Origin: Paenibacillus sp. 481 | GTDB taxonomy: Bacteria > Bacillota > Bacilli > Paenibacillales > Paenibacillaceae | NCBI RefSeq assembly: GCF_021223605.1 | Contig: NZ_CP075175.1 | Coordinates: forward strand, 1,964,001 to 2,028,000 | DNA length: 64,000 nt | Direction: 5' to 3' | In this document: positions 18,218 to 27,029 of the stretch, piece by piece | Numbering within the stretch: position 1 is the stretch's first letter | Layout of the letters: every line of letters begins with the position of its first letter | Notes under the pieces: model-generated | Database searches by the model: none | Told to the model about the DNA's origin: nothing | The model's input: the letters and a program-made list of their open reading frames with translations, nothing else | Program-made: the position numbers and the translations under genes

Positions 18218-21178
18218 ATGATCATGAATAAGAGGAAAATTTCACGCTTGAAATGGTTAGTGGCAGTTCTTTGTATCAGCACTTTATTGATGCCGCAAAC
18301 TTTATTGGCAAGTAAATGGTCAGAAGCACCGCAGTCCTATATGGTGGGAGCATATCCTGACGAAATCGTAAGAACAGATACTAATAAAGATGGAAATGAT
18401 GATTTAATTGTATTTTCCTTTCACGATCTAAAGGCTTACTTTTTTGAGGGTACACCAACTGGGAATTTTTATTTAAATTATACTATAAAGCTAGACGACC
18501 CCGTTAATTCTGCAGCCGTAGGAGACTATAACAAAGATGGAAACGTAGATATCGCAATCAGCAAAAACTATAGAAAAGAAATTGGAATTTTATTAGGAAG
18601 CGGAAATGGCCAATTTCAATATGGAAATCCAGTAATAAATGATGAGAATGCCGACACTATAACTACAGCAGACTTCAATAATGACGGCAATTGGGATTTA
18701 GTCGTAACTGACGACAGTAAACGTTCTTGGTCTCTCTTCTTAGGTAGGAGCGATGGAAATTTTGATACCGCTATCAAAAGTAATTTAGGCGTAGGTCATA
18801 CTACAGCTCGGAATGTGCGTACAGCCGATTTCAACAACGATGGTAATCAAGATCTTGTTTTTGGAGCATTTGGAGACAGAATTGGCATCTTGCTTGGAAA
18901 TGGCGACGGAAGCTTTATAGAAAAGCCTTATTTCAATACAGACCGGGCTCCACGTGGTATCGCAATTGAGGATTTTAATAAAGATGGAAATCTTGATATT
19001 GCAGTTAACAATTACGTTGGTAAGAGTATTAACGTATTTCTTGGCTTAGGGAACGGAGAATTTCAATCAAGCGATGTTATCCCATTAAACTTTGAGCAAT
19101 ATCAACTGGAAACAGGCGATTTTAATGGTGACCAAATCGTTGATATCGTTGCTGCAAATGGCCCCTCCTCCATTACGGTCCTGAAGGGCGATGGTAGCGG
19201 AAAATTCCAAAGTGATGCTAGCGGTAATTTATACGGAAAAGCCCTCTCATTTGCAACGGGAGACTTTGATAAGGATGGAATTTCTGATATCGCCGTTGGA
19301 ACACATCAGAGCAGCACACTTACGGTATTTAACAGTACCGGACGAGCTATATCAACTGACACCGAGGCACCAATCTGGCCGAATAATGAGCAGCCATCTG
19401 TAACTAACCTTAAGCCAACATCAGCAACTATTAGCTGGCCTAAAGCCACAGATAACGTGGGTGTTGAAAGATACAAAATTTTTGGAAGCTGGGCTCCTTA
19501 TCCATTATTAACGGTAAGCGGCAATGTGCATTCATACGACCTTACTGGACTTAGCCCAGATAACCGATATGATTTGATCATTAGAGCAGTAGATGCAGCT
19601 AATAATATGAGTGGGGAAATCTATTTATCTGTGGTTACACCCGATAAAAATCAAATCCCTGATGTTAATACGCCAACTTGGCCTGAAAAAAGCATGTTGG
19701 AGGTAACTAATGTAACGCAAACAGAGGTTGTACTAAATTGGCCTAAAGCAAATGCTGCTAGCGGAATAACACAATATGTAATCGAGCAAACGGGAGCAAC
19801 ATCAAATACGATTACTGTTGATGGAAACTTGAATACGCACACGATTACCGGATTAGATGCAAATTCAGATTACTCGTTATCTGTTAAAGCGATTAGTGTT
19901 GACGGAAAAAGTAGCAGTGTTCTTTCGACGACAGTAAAGACATTACCAAACTTAACAGCAGATGCAGAAGCTCCAATTTGGCCGAATATGGGGACGTTAA
20001 AGATCAGTAATGTAACGCAGACCAGTGCAATGTTAAACTGGCCAGCAGCTTCAGATAACGTAAACGTAAAGCAATACAATGTTTATGAAGCAAGACAGAT
20101 AACGCCGATTACAACAGTCACTAGCAGCGTATATTCACACCTCGTGACAGGGCTCAATCCTAACTCGAACTATATTTTTACGGTAAAAGCTGTTGATGAT
20201 ACGAATAATATGAGTGCGGAATTAAGCAGCTCTATGTGGACTCTGCCTACGCCAAGCTCAAACAATAATGATTATGTTTCCAGTTCTTCAGATTCATCTT
20301 GGTCATCTGGCACATCATCTTCTATCGAAAATAAGTCTAGTAACTCAAACCTGCGTACATTATCTGTTCGTGCACTGGATAAAGAATTATTGCTTTCACC
20401 TAATTTTTCGCCGCAAATCACATCCTACACGATCGAATCGTTAAGCGATGAGATTGAGCTTCGTATGGCTGTCGAGCAAACGAATGCAACTGTTTCACAT
20501 GAAGGTAAATTGATTAGTGAGCCGGAAAAAGTCAAATTGAAACCTGGGATGAATGTAATCTCATTAGAAGTAAAAGCGCAAAGTGGAAGTGCAAAAATAT
20601 ACACTTTGAATATTAACGTTAAAGCAGATACATGTTTTAAGGATACGAAAGGAAACTGGGCGGAAAAAAACATTTGCGAAGCCTTCTCCTTGAACATGGT
20701 CGAAGGTATGGCGAATCAGCTGTTCTATCCAGATGCAGAGGTGACACGAGCACAGTTCGTAAAAATGCTGCTGCAAACATTGAATGTTCCTACCCAGCAG
20801 CTAAGCTCGTACTTCCCATTTAAAGATGCCGACCAAATTCCAAGTTGGGCTACAGCGGCCGTACATACTGCTGTGCAACAAGGAATGATTCAAGGCTATC
20901 TTGACGGCACGTTCCGTCCGAACGATACGATTAGTCGGGCCGAAATGGCTATCATCATTGCGAAGGCGATGAAATGGGATACAACTCAGATTCAACAACA
21001 AATTGGCTTTGCTGATGATCCAAAAATTCCATTTTGGGGTAGATCGTATATACAAGCTGTCGTCCAAAAAGGTGTTATGCAAGGCAAGTCCGGCCACATG
21101 TTTAAGCCACAGGACAACACAACGCGTGCTGAAGCCACCACAGCATTGCTGCGATTAAAGAAAATAGCAACACCATAA
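18218..21178 (+). CDS. Large SLH-anchored surface protein with FG-GAP, FnIII and cadherin-like domains
   Basis: A 986-residue exoprotein. The signal peptide (residues 1-31) ends at LLA-SK. About seven FG-GAP/VCBS-type repeats follow (about 45-370), with Ca-binding loops such as DYNKDGNVD, DFNNDGNQD and DFDKDGISD, probably a beta-propeller. Three fibronectin type III modules (about 390-680) share the pattern V.N..QT.A.L.WP.A. A Ser-rich linker leads to a cadherin-like beta-sandwich (about 720-815, LRTLSVRALDKELLLSP). Three C-terminal SLH repeats (820-985) bear FRPNDTISRAEMA-like motifs. The architecture suggests an adhesin or polymer-binding protein on the wall; ligand unknown. The ATG at 18218 is chosen because AAGGAGATG lies in front. 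Own terminator. Confidence 0.85.
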   Translation: MIMNKRKISRLKWLVAVLCISTLLMPQTLLASKWSEAPQSYMVGAYPDEIVRTDTNKDGNDDLIVFSFHDLKAYFFEGTPTGNFYLNYTIKLDDPVNSAAVGDYNKDGNVDIAISKNYRKEIGILLGSGNGQFQYGNPVINDENADTITTADFNNDGNWDLVVTDDSKRSWSLFLGRSDGNFDTAIKSNLGVGHTTARNVRTADFNNDGNQDLVFGAFGDRIGILLGNGDGSFIEKPYFNTDRAPRGIAIEDFNKDGNLDIAVNNYVGKSINVFLGLGNGEFQSSDVIPLNFEQYQLETGDFNGDQIVDIVAANGPSSITVLKGDGSGKFQSDASGNLYGKALSFATGDFDKDGISDIAVGTHQSSTLTVFNSTGRAISTDTEAPIWPNNEQPSVTNLKPTSATISWPKATDNVGVERYKIFGSWAPYPLLTVSGNVHSYDLTGLSPDNRYDLIIRAVDAANNMSGEIYLSVVTPDKNQIPDVNTPTWPEKSMLEVTNVTQTEVVLNWPKANAASGITQYVIEQTGATSNTITVDGNLNTHTITGLDANSDYSLSVKAISVDGKSSSVLSTTVKTLPNLTADAEAPIWPNMGTLKISNVTQTSAMLNWPAASDNVNVKQYNVYEARQITPITTVTSSVYSHLVTGLNPNSNYIFTVKAVDDTNNMSAELSSSMWTLPTPSSNNNDYVSSSSDSSWSSGTSSSIENKSSNSNLRTLSVRALDKELLLSPNFSPQITSYTIESLSDEIELRMAVEQTNATVSHEGKLISEPEKVKLKPGMNVISLEVKAQSGSAKIYTLNINVKADTCFKDTKGNWAEKNICEAFSLNMVEGMANQLFYPDAEVTRAQFVKMLLQTLNVPTQQLSSYFPFKDADQIPSWATAAVHTAVQQGMIQGYLDGTFRPNDTISRAEMAIIIAKAMKWDTTQIQQQIGFADDPKIPFWGRSYIQAVVQKGVMQGKSGHMFKPQDNTTRAEATTALLRLKKIATP

Positions 21179-21185
21179 GTGAAGA

Positions 21186-21219
21186 AGCCCCTGAACACAC
21201 TTGCTGTTCAGGGGCTTTT
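21186..21219 (+). terminator. Terminator of the surface-protein gene
   Basis: 12-bp perfect stem AGCCCCTGAACA / TGTTCAGGGGCT followed by TTTTAT. Confidence 0.9.
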
Positions 21220-21364
21220 ATATGCGAGTGGCGTGTTACGTGTAGAACTTGAACTTGTTGAACACTCAAACTCCTAGTACTGCTATGACTTCTACGAGTT
21301 CCTTGACTTTGACTTCCACGTCTTCCTAGACGCTTACTTCCGTTATCCCTTAGCTGCAAAGAGG

Positions 21365-21787
21365 TCATATAACGCGGAATGTTCCTGTACCAATCGTTCC
21401 TAATGTACCACTGCTGCTTTCCACCCTGCCCGTGCAAGTGAGCGTACGGCGCGACTGATGAATAACCTCCACGGTCACGATAAGTTCATCCGCCTTCAAT
21501 GGTGCGACAAAATTAATATTTAAATTCGATGTAACCGTACTCTCATTAGGTCGGAGCAGCATCGTAGCTAACCCCATAGCATTATCGAGTAACGAGGCGA
21601 GCACACCGCCGTGGACGATGCCGATTACGTTCAAATGGTGCGGCTGTGCATCAAGTTTAAGCACAACCTTAGCAGGAGAAGCTTCGACAATTTTACAGCC
21701 GATATAATCCCAGAACGTGCCACGCGCACGTTCCTGCAAAGTGTCCAGCCACCCCTCTTGTCCTTCCACATCTGGCTTCGAACTCAT
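21365..21787 (-). CDS. PaaI-family acyl-CoA thioesterase (hotdog fold)
   Basis: A 140-residue hotdog protein. The motif GIVHGGVLASLLDNAMGLA (about residues 56-74) holds the conserved HGG and the acidic Asp used by PaaI-type thioesterases. SNLNINFVAPLKADELIV is the usual central strand. It sits last in the run of minus-strand fatty-acid genes, 125 bp after lcfA, so hydrolysis of acyl- or aryl-CoA during fat catabolism is plausible. The exact substrate is not visible. The family acts as a tetramer in the cytoplasm. Confidence 0.85.
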   Translation of the reverse strand: MSSKPDVEGQEGWLDTLQERARGTFWDYIGCKIVEASPAKVVLKLDAQPHHLNVIGIVHGGVLASLLDNAMGLATMLLRPNESTVTSNLNINFVAPLKADELIVTVEVIHQSRRTLTCTGRVESSSGTLGTIGTGTFRVI

Positions 21788-21912
21788 CGTACCGATTCCT
21801 CCTGATTTGTACTACACGTACCTGCTCTTATACAACAAAGGCACTATAAAGGCACAACAAGAGCACAACTCCACCACGCTCACCATACTCATGCTCATAC
21901 CCATGCCCGCTC

Positions 21913-23592
21913 TTATTGCTTCAATGTGGTCGTCTCTTCCTCCAGCAGGGCCCGCTTTAGTACTTTGCCTGCAATCGTCTTCGGCAGCTCTGACCGAATT
22001 TCGTATTGGCGCGGCACCTTGTAGCTGGCTAACCGAGAGCGACACCAGTCATTAAGCTCTTGTTCGGTTACATGCTTGCCAGCACGCAGTACAATGTATG
22101 CTTTGACGGTTTCACCCCGATAGTCATCTGGAACACCGATGACACTAGCTTCTTGGATGTGAGGATGCTCAAATAGCACCTCTTCAATTTCACGCGGATA
22201 AATATTGAATCCGCCCGCGATAATGAGGTCTTTTTTCCGATCCACGACCGTAAAAAATCCTTCCTCATCCATTCGGGCCATATCGCCCGTATAGAGCCAA
22301 CCATCGCGCAACATCTTACTCGTCTCGTCAGGGCGCTTCCAATACCCTTTCATCACCTGCGGCCCCTGAACGACTAACTCACCAATCTCGCCAACAGGCA
22401 TCTCTACGCCAGTCTCAGGGTCAACCACCTTCGCATCCGTATCCGGAAACGGAATGCCGATCGTCCCATTTTTCCGCTTCCCCCACAATAAATTAGCATG
22501 GGTTACCGGTGAACTCTCAGACAGCCCATAACCTTCAATTAGCTTGCAGCCGCTCAATTTCTCGAACTTCGTCTGCACCTCAAGCGGCAGCGAAGACGCT
22601 CCACTAATGCACATTTGAATAGAAGATAAATCATATTCAGCAATCTTGGGGTGATTAATGAGCGCAATATACATCGTTGGCGCCCCGGGGAACATCGTCG
22701 GCTTGAGCCGATGGATCGTTCCTAGTATTTCTTCGGCATCAAACTTAGGAATAAGCACATTCGTGCCGGCACTCACGATCGATAAGTTCATTAATATCGT
22801 CATCCCGAACACATGGAAAAAAGGAAGCGCTCCCAAAAATACATGCTCGCCTCTCTTCGCCTTATAAAACCAGCGGGAAGCTTGCAACGTATTCGCAATT
22901 AGGTTCGTGTGCGTCAGCATTACGCCTTTGGCGACACCAGTCGTGCCGCCCGTATATTGCAGTAGCGCAAGCTCATTGTCGACATCGACATCGACGCATA
23001 CTGCCTCCTGCGAGGCGTGCTGTAGCAAAGCGCGAAAGGAGAGGACGCCCTTGCCGTAAGGGACGTCCAGATTCGCTCCACTGCGCCTAGCTTTGAACGG
23101 ATAAAGCACATTTTTAGGAAACGGCAAATAATCTTTAATGGAAGTTACGATAATATGCTCAAGCTCGGTCTGACGCTTAATCGCATGTACACGTGGGAAC
23201 AGCAGATCGAGCGTAACGATGAGTTTCGCTTCGGCATCGTTAAGCTGATGCTCCAATTCCCGCTCCTTGTACAGCGGGTTGGTGAGCACAGCGACAGCGC
23301 CAATCATCAGCGTGCCGTAGTAAGCAATTACCGTCTGCGGACAGTTCGGTAGCATAATGGCAACGCGGTCGCCGCGCTTAACGCCGAGGCTAGTCAACAC
23401 GTTTGCAAAGCGATACGAAGCGTCCAACAGTTGCTCGTAATTTATTTTTTTACCCATAAAGTACAGGGCAGTACGGACCGGATAGTCACGTGCCGCATGA
23501 ATGAGAAACCGTGCTAAGTTGTGTTGTGGATACTCGTAAGTTGAGGCGATCTCACTAGGATAATGACAGAGCCATGGCTTCTCCAATGGCAT
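21913..23592 (-). CDS. lcfA: Long-chain fatty-acid-CoA ligase
   Basis: Activates free fatty acids to acyl-CoA with ATP (559 residues, Bacillus LcfA length). The AMP-binding loop is LLQYTGGTTGVAKGVMLTH. ISGASSLP, GYGLSESSP, YTGDMARMDEEGFF and DRKKDLIIAGGFNIYPREIEE are the adenylate-forming A-motifs, and TIAGKVLKR near the end contains the C-terminal catalytic Lys. AAGGGATG precedes the start. It follows fadE by 84 bp on the same strand and supplies substrate to the neighbouring beta-oxidation enzymes. Confidence 0.94.
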   Translation of the reverse strand: MPLEKPWLCHYPSEIASTYEYPQHNLARFLIHAARDYPVRTALYFMGKKINYEQLLDASYRFANVLTSLGVKRGDRVAIMLPNCPQTVIAYYGTLMIGAVAVLTNPLYKERELEHQLNDAEAKLIVTLDLLFPRVHAIKRQTELEHIIVTSIKDYLPFPKNVLYPFKARRSGANLDVPYGKGVLSFRALLQHASQEAVCVDVDVDNELALLQYTGGTTGVAKGVMLTHTNLIANTLQASRWFYKAKRGEHVFLGALPFFHVFGMTILMNLSIVSAGTNVLIPKFDAEEILGTIHRLKPTMFPGAPTMYIALINHPKIAEYDLSSIQMCISGASSLPLEVQTKFEKLSGCKLIEGYGLSESSPVTHANLLWGKRKNGTIGIPFPDTDAKVVDPETGVEMPVGEIGELVVQGPQVMKGYWKRPDETSKMLRDGWLYTGDMARMDEEGFFTVVDRKKDLIIAGGFNIYPREIEEVLFEHPHIQEASVIGVPDDYRGETVKAYIVLRAGKHVTEQELNDWCRSRLASYKVPRQYEIRSELPKTIAGKVLKRALLEEETTTLKQ

Positions 23593-23676
23593 ACAAGCTC
23601 ATCCCTTTCCCCAGGTTCACGCCGTCAATAGGCGTTGTTGGTTAGCGTGTAGCCGTTCTCTCGACGATAACAACCA

Positions 23677-25452
23677 TTAGACGACGTATTTTTCTGCGTC
23701 AATCACACGCGCCGCAATGCCGCGCTTCAAAGCTACAGCATCAATCGGTGTGTTGCGGGTCAGCTTTTTCAAGATAGACAGCTGTGTCCGCAATAGGTCA
23801 CCACTTTCCATCGTCGCAAGGGCCTCTTTCGCAAAACGTTCAATATCATCGAATGCTTCATGCACGTATACCTTCGTCATTTCAATCGCATTCGTTGCTT
23901 TTTCTTCGCCGATTTTATCAATCATTTTACGCGTACGAAGCATCGCACTCTCCATCGCATAGACGAGAATCATCACGTCCGCCAAGTTGCTGAGCACTTC
24001 CTGCTGCTTCTCAAGCGCCATGCCGTACTTTTGTACCGCCAAGCCGCCGATCATCAGGAAGATCTTTTTCGCCATCGACTGCAAATGAGCTTCATGCTCT
24101 AACGTGCCGTCAAACGTCTGCCCAGGTACGATCTGCATCAGCTCCGCTTGCAGGCCTTGTGCTTTTTGCATCAAAGGCAACTCGCCTTTCATCGCCTTTT
24201 TCACGAGTGTGCCAGGAATGAGCATGCGGTTAATTTCGTTCGTGCCTTCAAAAATGCGGTTAATGCGCGCATCGCGATAAATCCGCTCGATTTTATATTC
24301 CTGCGTAAAACCGTAGCCGCCATGAATCTGGACGCCTTCATCTGCGACGAAGTCCAGCACTTCCGACGCAAACACTTTATTAATGGAGCATTCCAACGCG
24401 TATTCTGCAATGCTCTTCGCCAGCAATTGACCGGAATCCGGTTGATTTTGGTCAATGTCCTTCATGCTTGCATCGATCAAGCCCGACGTACGATACACCA
24501 TGCTTTCCGTTACGTACGTACGGATGTTCATGTCCGCCAGCTTTTTGCCGATTAACGGGAACGCGGACAATGGCTTGCCGAACTGCGTACGCGTATTCGC
24601 GTATTTAGAGCTGAGATCGATCGACTCTTTCGCTGCTCCAAGACAGCCGGCACCCAATTTAAATCGACCAATGTTCAAAATGTTAAATGCAATAACGTGA
24701 CCACGGCCAATTTCACCGAGCACATTTTCAACAGGCACCTTCACATCCTCGAAAAATAGCGGACACGTAGATGATCCTTTGATGCCCATCTTCTTCTCTT
24801 CAGGCCCGATCGTAAAGCCCTCCATATCACGTTCTACGATAAAGGTCGTAAAGTCTTTGCCGTCCACCTTCGCATACACGATGAAAATGTCCGCAAAGCC
24901 CGCGTTCGTAATAAATATTTTGGAACCGTTCAAAATGTAATGTTGGCCGTCGTCAGACAGCTTCGCTGTCGACTTCGCTCCCAGCGCGTCCGAGCCGGAA
25001 GTAGGCTCTGTTAAGCAGTAAGCTGCTATTTTTTCGCCTGTAGCCAGAGTAGGCAAATATTTGCGCTTCTGCTCCGGCGTTCCGAAAAACACGATCGGCA
25101 GCGTTCCGATGCCGACATGTGCACCGATGGACAGCGCAAGCGATGAAGCTCTGGCTAACGTCTCATTAATGAGCGTAGAGCTGACTTTGTCGAGGCCAAT
25201 ACCGCCATACTCCTCTGGCACATCGGAGCCAAGCAAGCCAATCTCTCCCGCTTTACGAATCAGCTTAACGGTCAGCTCATAATCGAGCTTCTCAATTTCC
25301 TCATCGTGAGGTACGACTTCACCGTCCACAAAGTCACGCGTCGTCTCCATCATCATGCGCTGCTCTTCAACAAAATCCTCCGGTGTAACGACTGTGCTCG
25401 CCTCAACATCATCAATAATGAAACTGCCGCCTTTCACTTTCGTGTCCAACAT
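23677..25452 (-). CDS. fadE: Acyl-CoA dehydrogenase FadE (YusJ-like)
   Basis: FAD enzyme that makes the trans-2 double bond in acyl-CoA and passes electrons to EtfAB. The 591 residues match the Bacillus FadE/YusJ type, which carries a C-terminal extra domain (about 400-591) beyond the classic dehydrogenase core. Motifs: YCLTEPTSGSDALGAKSTA (flavin/substrate), NGSKIFITNAGFADIF, RTQFGKPLSAFPLIG and GVQIHGGYGFTQEYKIERIYRDARI. GGAGAG precedes the ATG, with a cre-like site 26 bp upstream. It follows fadA by 94 bp. Confidence 0.93.
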   Translation of the reverse strand: MLDTKVKGGSFIIDDVEASTVVTPEDFVEEQRMMMETTRDFVDGEVVPHDEEIEKLDYELTVKLIRKAGEIGLLGSDVPEEYGGIGLDKVSSTLINETLARASSLALSIGAHVGIGTLPIVFFGTPEQKRKYLPTLATGEKIAAYCLTEPTSGSDALGAKSTAKLSDDGQHYILNGSKIFITNAGFADIFIVYAKVDGKDFTTFIVERDMEGFTIGPEEKKMGIKGSSTCPLFFEDVKVPVENVLGEIGRGHVIAFNILNIGRFKLGAGCLGAAKESIDLSSKYANTRTQFGKPLSAFPLIGKKLADMNIRTYVTESMVYRTSGLIDASMKDIDQNQPDSGQLLAKSIAEYALECSINKVFASEVLDFVADEGVQIHGGYGFTQEYKIERIYRDARINRIFEGTNEINRMLIPGTLVKKAMKGELPLMQKAQGLQAELMQIVPGQTFDGTLEHEAHLQSMAKKIFLMIGGLAVQKYGMALEKQQEVLSNLADVMILVYAMESAMLRTRKMIDKIGEEKATNAIEMTKVYVHEAFDDIERFAKEALATMESGDLLRTQLSILKKLTRNTPIDAVALKRGIAARVIDAEKYVV

Positions 25453-25477
25453 ATTCTATCTCTCCTTTATATTATAA

Positions 25478-25491
25478 TGATTACGTTTACA
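25478..25491 (-). promoter_or_regulatory. cre-like site (CcpA) before fadE
   Basis: On the minus strand TGTAAACGTAATCA fits the consensus TGWAANCGNTNWCA with one mismatch. A TATAAT lies just downstream (25471-25476 in plus coordinates), so an internal glucose-repressed promoter is possible. A -35 element is not clear. Confidence 0.45.
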
Positions 25492-25546
25492 TTTGGGATA
25501 AATTTCATCTAAAAATTAATTGCCGTAAGGCGCTTAATAAGCGCCT

Positions 25547-26731
25547 TTACTCTCCGTACACCTCAAACACTCCCGCTGCTCCCATGCCACCACCAATACA
25601 CATCGACACGACACCGAATCCTCCACCACGACGACGCAGCTCATGAATGAGCGATGCAGTCAGCTTCGTGCCTGTGCAGCCGAGTGGATGGCCAAGGGCA
25701 ATAGCTCCCCCGTTCACGTTCACCTTGCTTTCATCCAGCTCCAGCTGACGAATAATAGCCAAGCATTGCGAAGCAAACGCTTCGTTCAGCTCAAAGGCTG
25801 CCACTTGCTCCTTCGTAATGCCCGCCATTTTCAACGCCTTCGGAATCGCTTCGATCGGGCCGATCCCCATTACTTCCGGATCAACGCCCGCTAGTGCAAA
25901 GGAGCGGAAGGCCGCGATCGGCTTCAGGCCGAGCGCTTCTGCGCGTTCTCTGCTCATCAGCACAGCAGCAGCAGCACCGTCACTCATTTGCGAGGCGTTG
26001 CCCGCTGTTACCGAGCCTTTAGTCGAGAACGACGCCTTCAGCTTGGCTAAGCCTTCTACTGACGTGTCGGAGCGAACACCTTCGTCCGTATCGAAGACGA
26101 TATTTTTCTCCCACGGGAGCCCATCTGCACCAATGCCCTTCACACTCGTCGGAACAGGCACGATCTCATCCTTGAATTTGCCTTCCGCGATGGCCGCAGC
26201 CGCTTTGCGGTGGCTGTCATAAGCAAATTGGTCTTGTGCTTCACGGCTAATGTCAAAGCGGTTCGCCACATTTTCCGCTGTGTGGCCCATACCCATGTAC
26301 ACTTGCGGCATATCAGCCACAAGCTGTGGGTGTGGTGCAAGCTTGAAGCCTGTCATCGGGACGTGGCTCATGCTTTCAACACCGCCCGCTACGATGACAT
26401 CCGCGTGCCCGAGCATAATGCGTTCAGCGGCATAAGCTAGCGACTGAAGGCCTGATGCGCAGAAACGGTTGACGGTCACCGCTGGTACGGTCGTCGGAAA
26501 GTCAGCATACAGCGACATGATGCGGGCAAAGTTAAGGCCTTGCTCTCCTTCCGGCATCGCACAGCCGATAATGACGTCTTCGACGTCCTCTTTGCGCAGG
26601 CCCGGCGCCCGGCGAATCGCTTCATCTAACACGATGCGTCCCAAATCCTCGGCACGTGTATGCGCTAGACTGCCGCGCTTTGCTTTGCCAATCGGTGTAC
26701 GCACGATGGACACTATGACTGCTTCTTTCAT
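25547..26731 (-). CDS. fadA: Acetyl-CoA C-acyltransferase FadA (thiolase)
   Basis: Cleaves 3-ketoacyl-CoA with CoA to give acetyl-CoA in the last step of beta-oxidation. The nucleophile is in [12 protein letters not shown] (about Cys91). [15 protein letters not shown] supplies the His, and [12 protein letters not shown] carries the second active-site Cys. The 394-residue length is typical. The gene lies in the order fadN-fadA-fadE, as in the Bacillus yusLKJ operon. A 298-bp gap to fadN carries short tandem repeats and no gene. Confidence 0.95.
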   Translation of the reverse strand: MKEAVIVSIVRTPIGKAKRGSLAHTRAEDLGRIVLDEAIRRAPGLRKEDVEDVIIGCAMPEGEQGLNFARIMSLYADFPTTVPAVTVNRFCASGLQSLAYAAERIMLGHADVIVAGGVESMSHVPMTGFKLAPHPQLVADMPQVYMGMGHTAENVANRFDISREAQDQFAYDSHRKAAAAIAEGKFKDEIVPVPTSVKGIGADGLPWEKNIVFDTDEGVRSDTSVEGLAKLKASFSTKGSVTAGNASQMSDGAAAAVLMSRERAEALGLKPIAAFRSFALAGVDPEVMGIGPIEAIPKALKMAGITKEQVAAFELNEAFASQCLAIIRQLELDESKVNVNGGAIALGHPLGCTGTKLTASLIHELRRRGGGFGVVSMCIGGGMGAAGVFEVYGE

Positions 26732-26880
26732 CGTAATCTCCCCTCACCTGTATCTGATTTCCATTTATTTAATCCCATTACTTATTCACATCGCTAACCA
26801 ATGTTACATAACGTATCGCTACGAATTGTATCAATACAAGGTAACTGTTATATGACAGCCCAATATGCAACTCCTTATAG

Positions 26881-26930
26881 GGCTCGTTACACGGCTCGTT
26901 ATACAGTTCGATTTACAACTCGCTTTACAA
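26881..26930. repeat. Degenerate 12-13-bp tandem repeat between fadN and fadA
   Basis: Four units of the form GGCTCGTTACAC / GGCTCGTTATACA / GTTCGATTTACAA / CTCGCTTTACAA. Confidence 0.6.
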
Positions 26931-26978
26931 CCACCCTTTGAACAGTAGCCCCTATCGCATTGCACGGCAGCTCCCATC

Positions 26979-27012
26979 GAAGCCACTTTGAAGCCACTTT
27001 GAAGCCAGAAGC
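26979..27012. repeat. 12-bp tandem repeat GAAGCCACTTTG
   Basis: Two exact copies plus a partial third, just downstream of the fadN stop codon. Confidence 0.65.
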
Positions 27013-27029
27013 CTCTCACATTCCAGCCC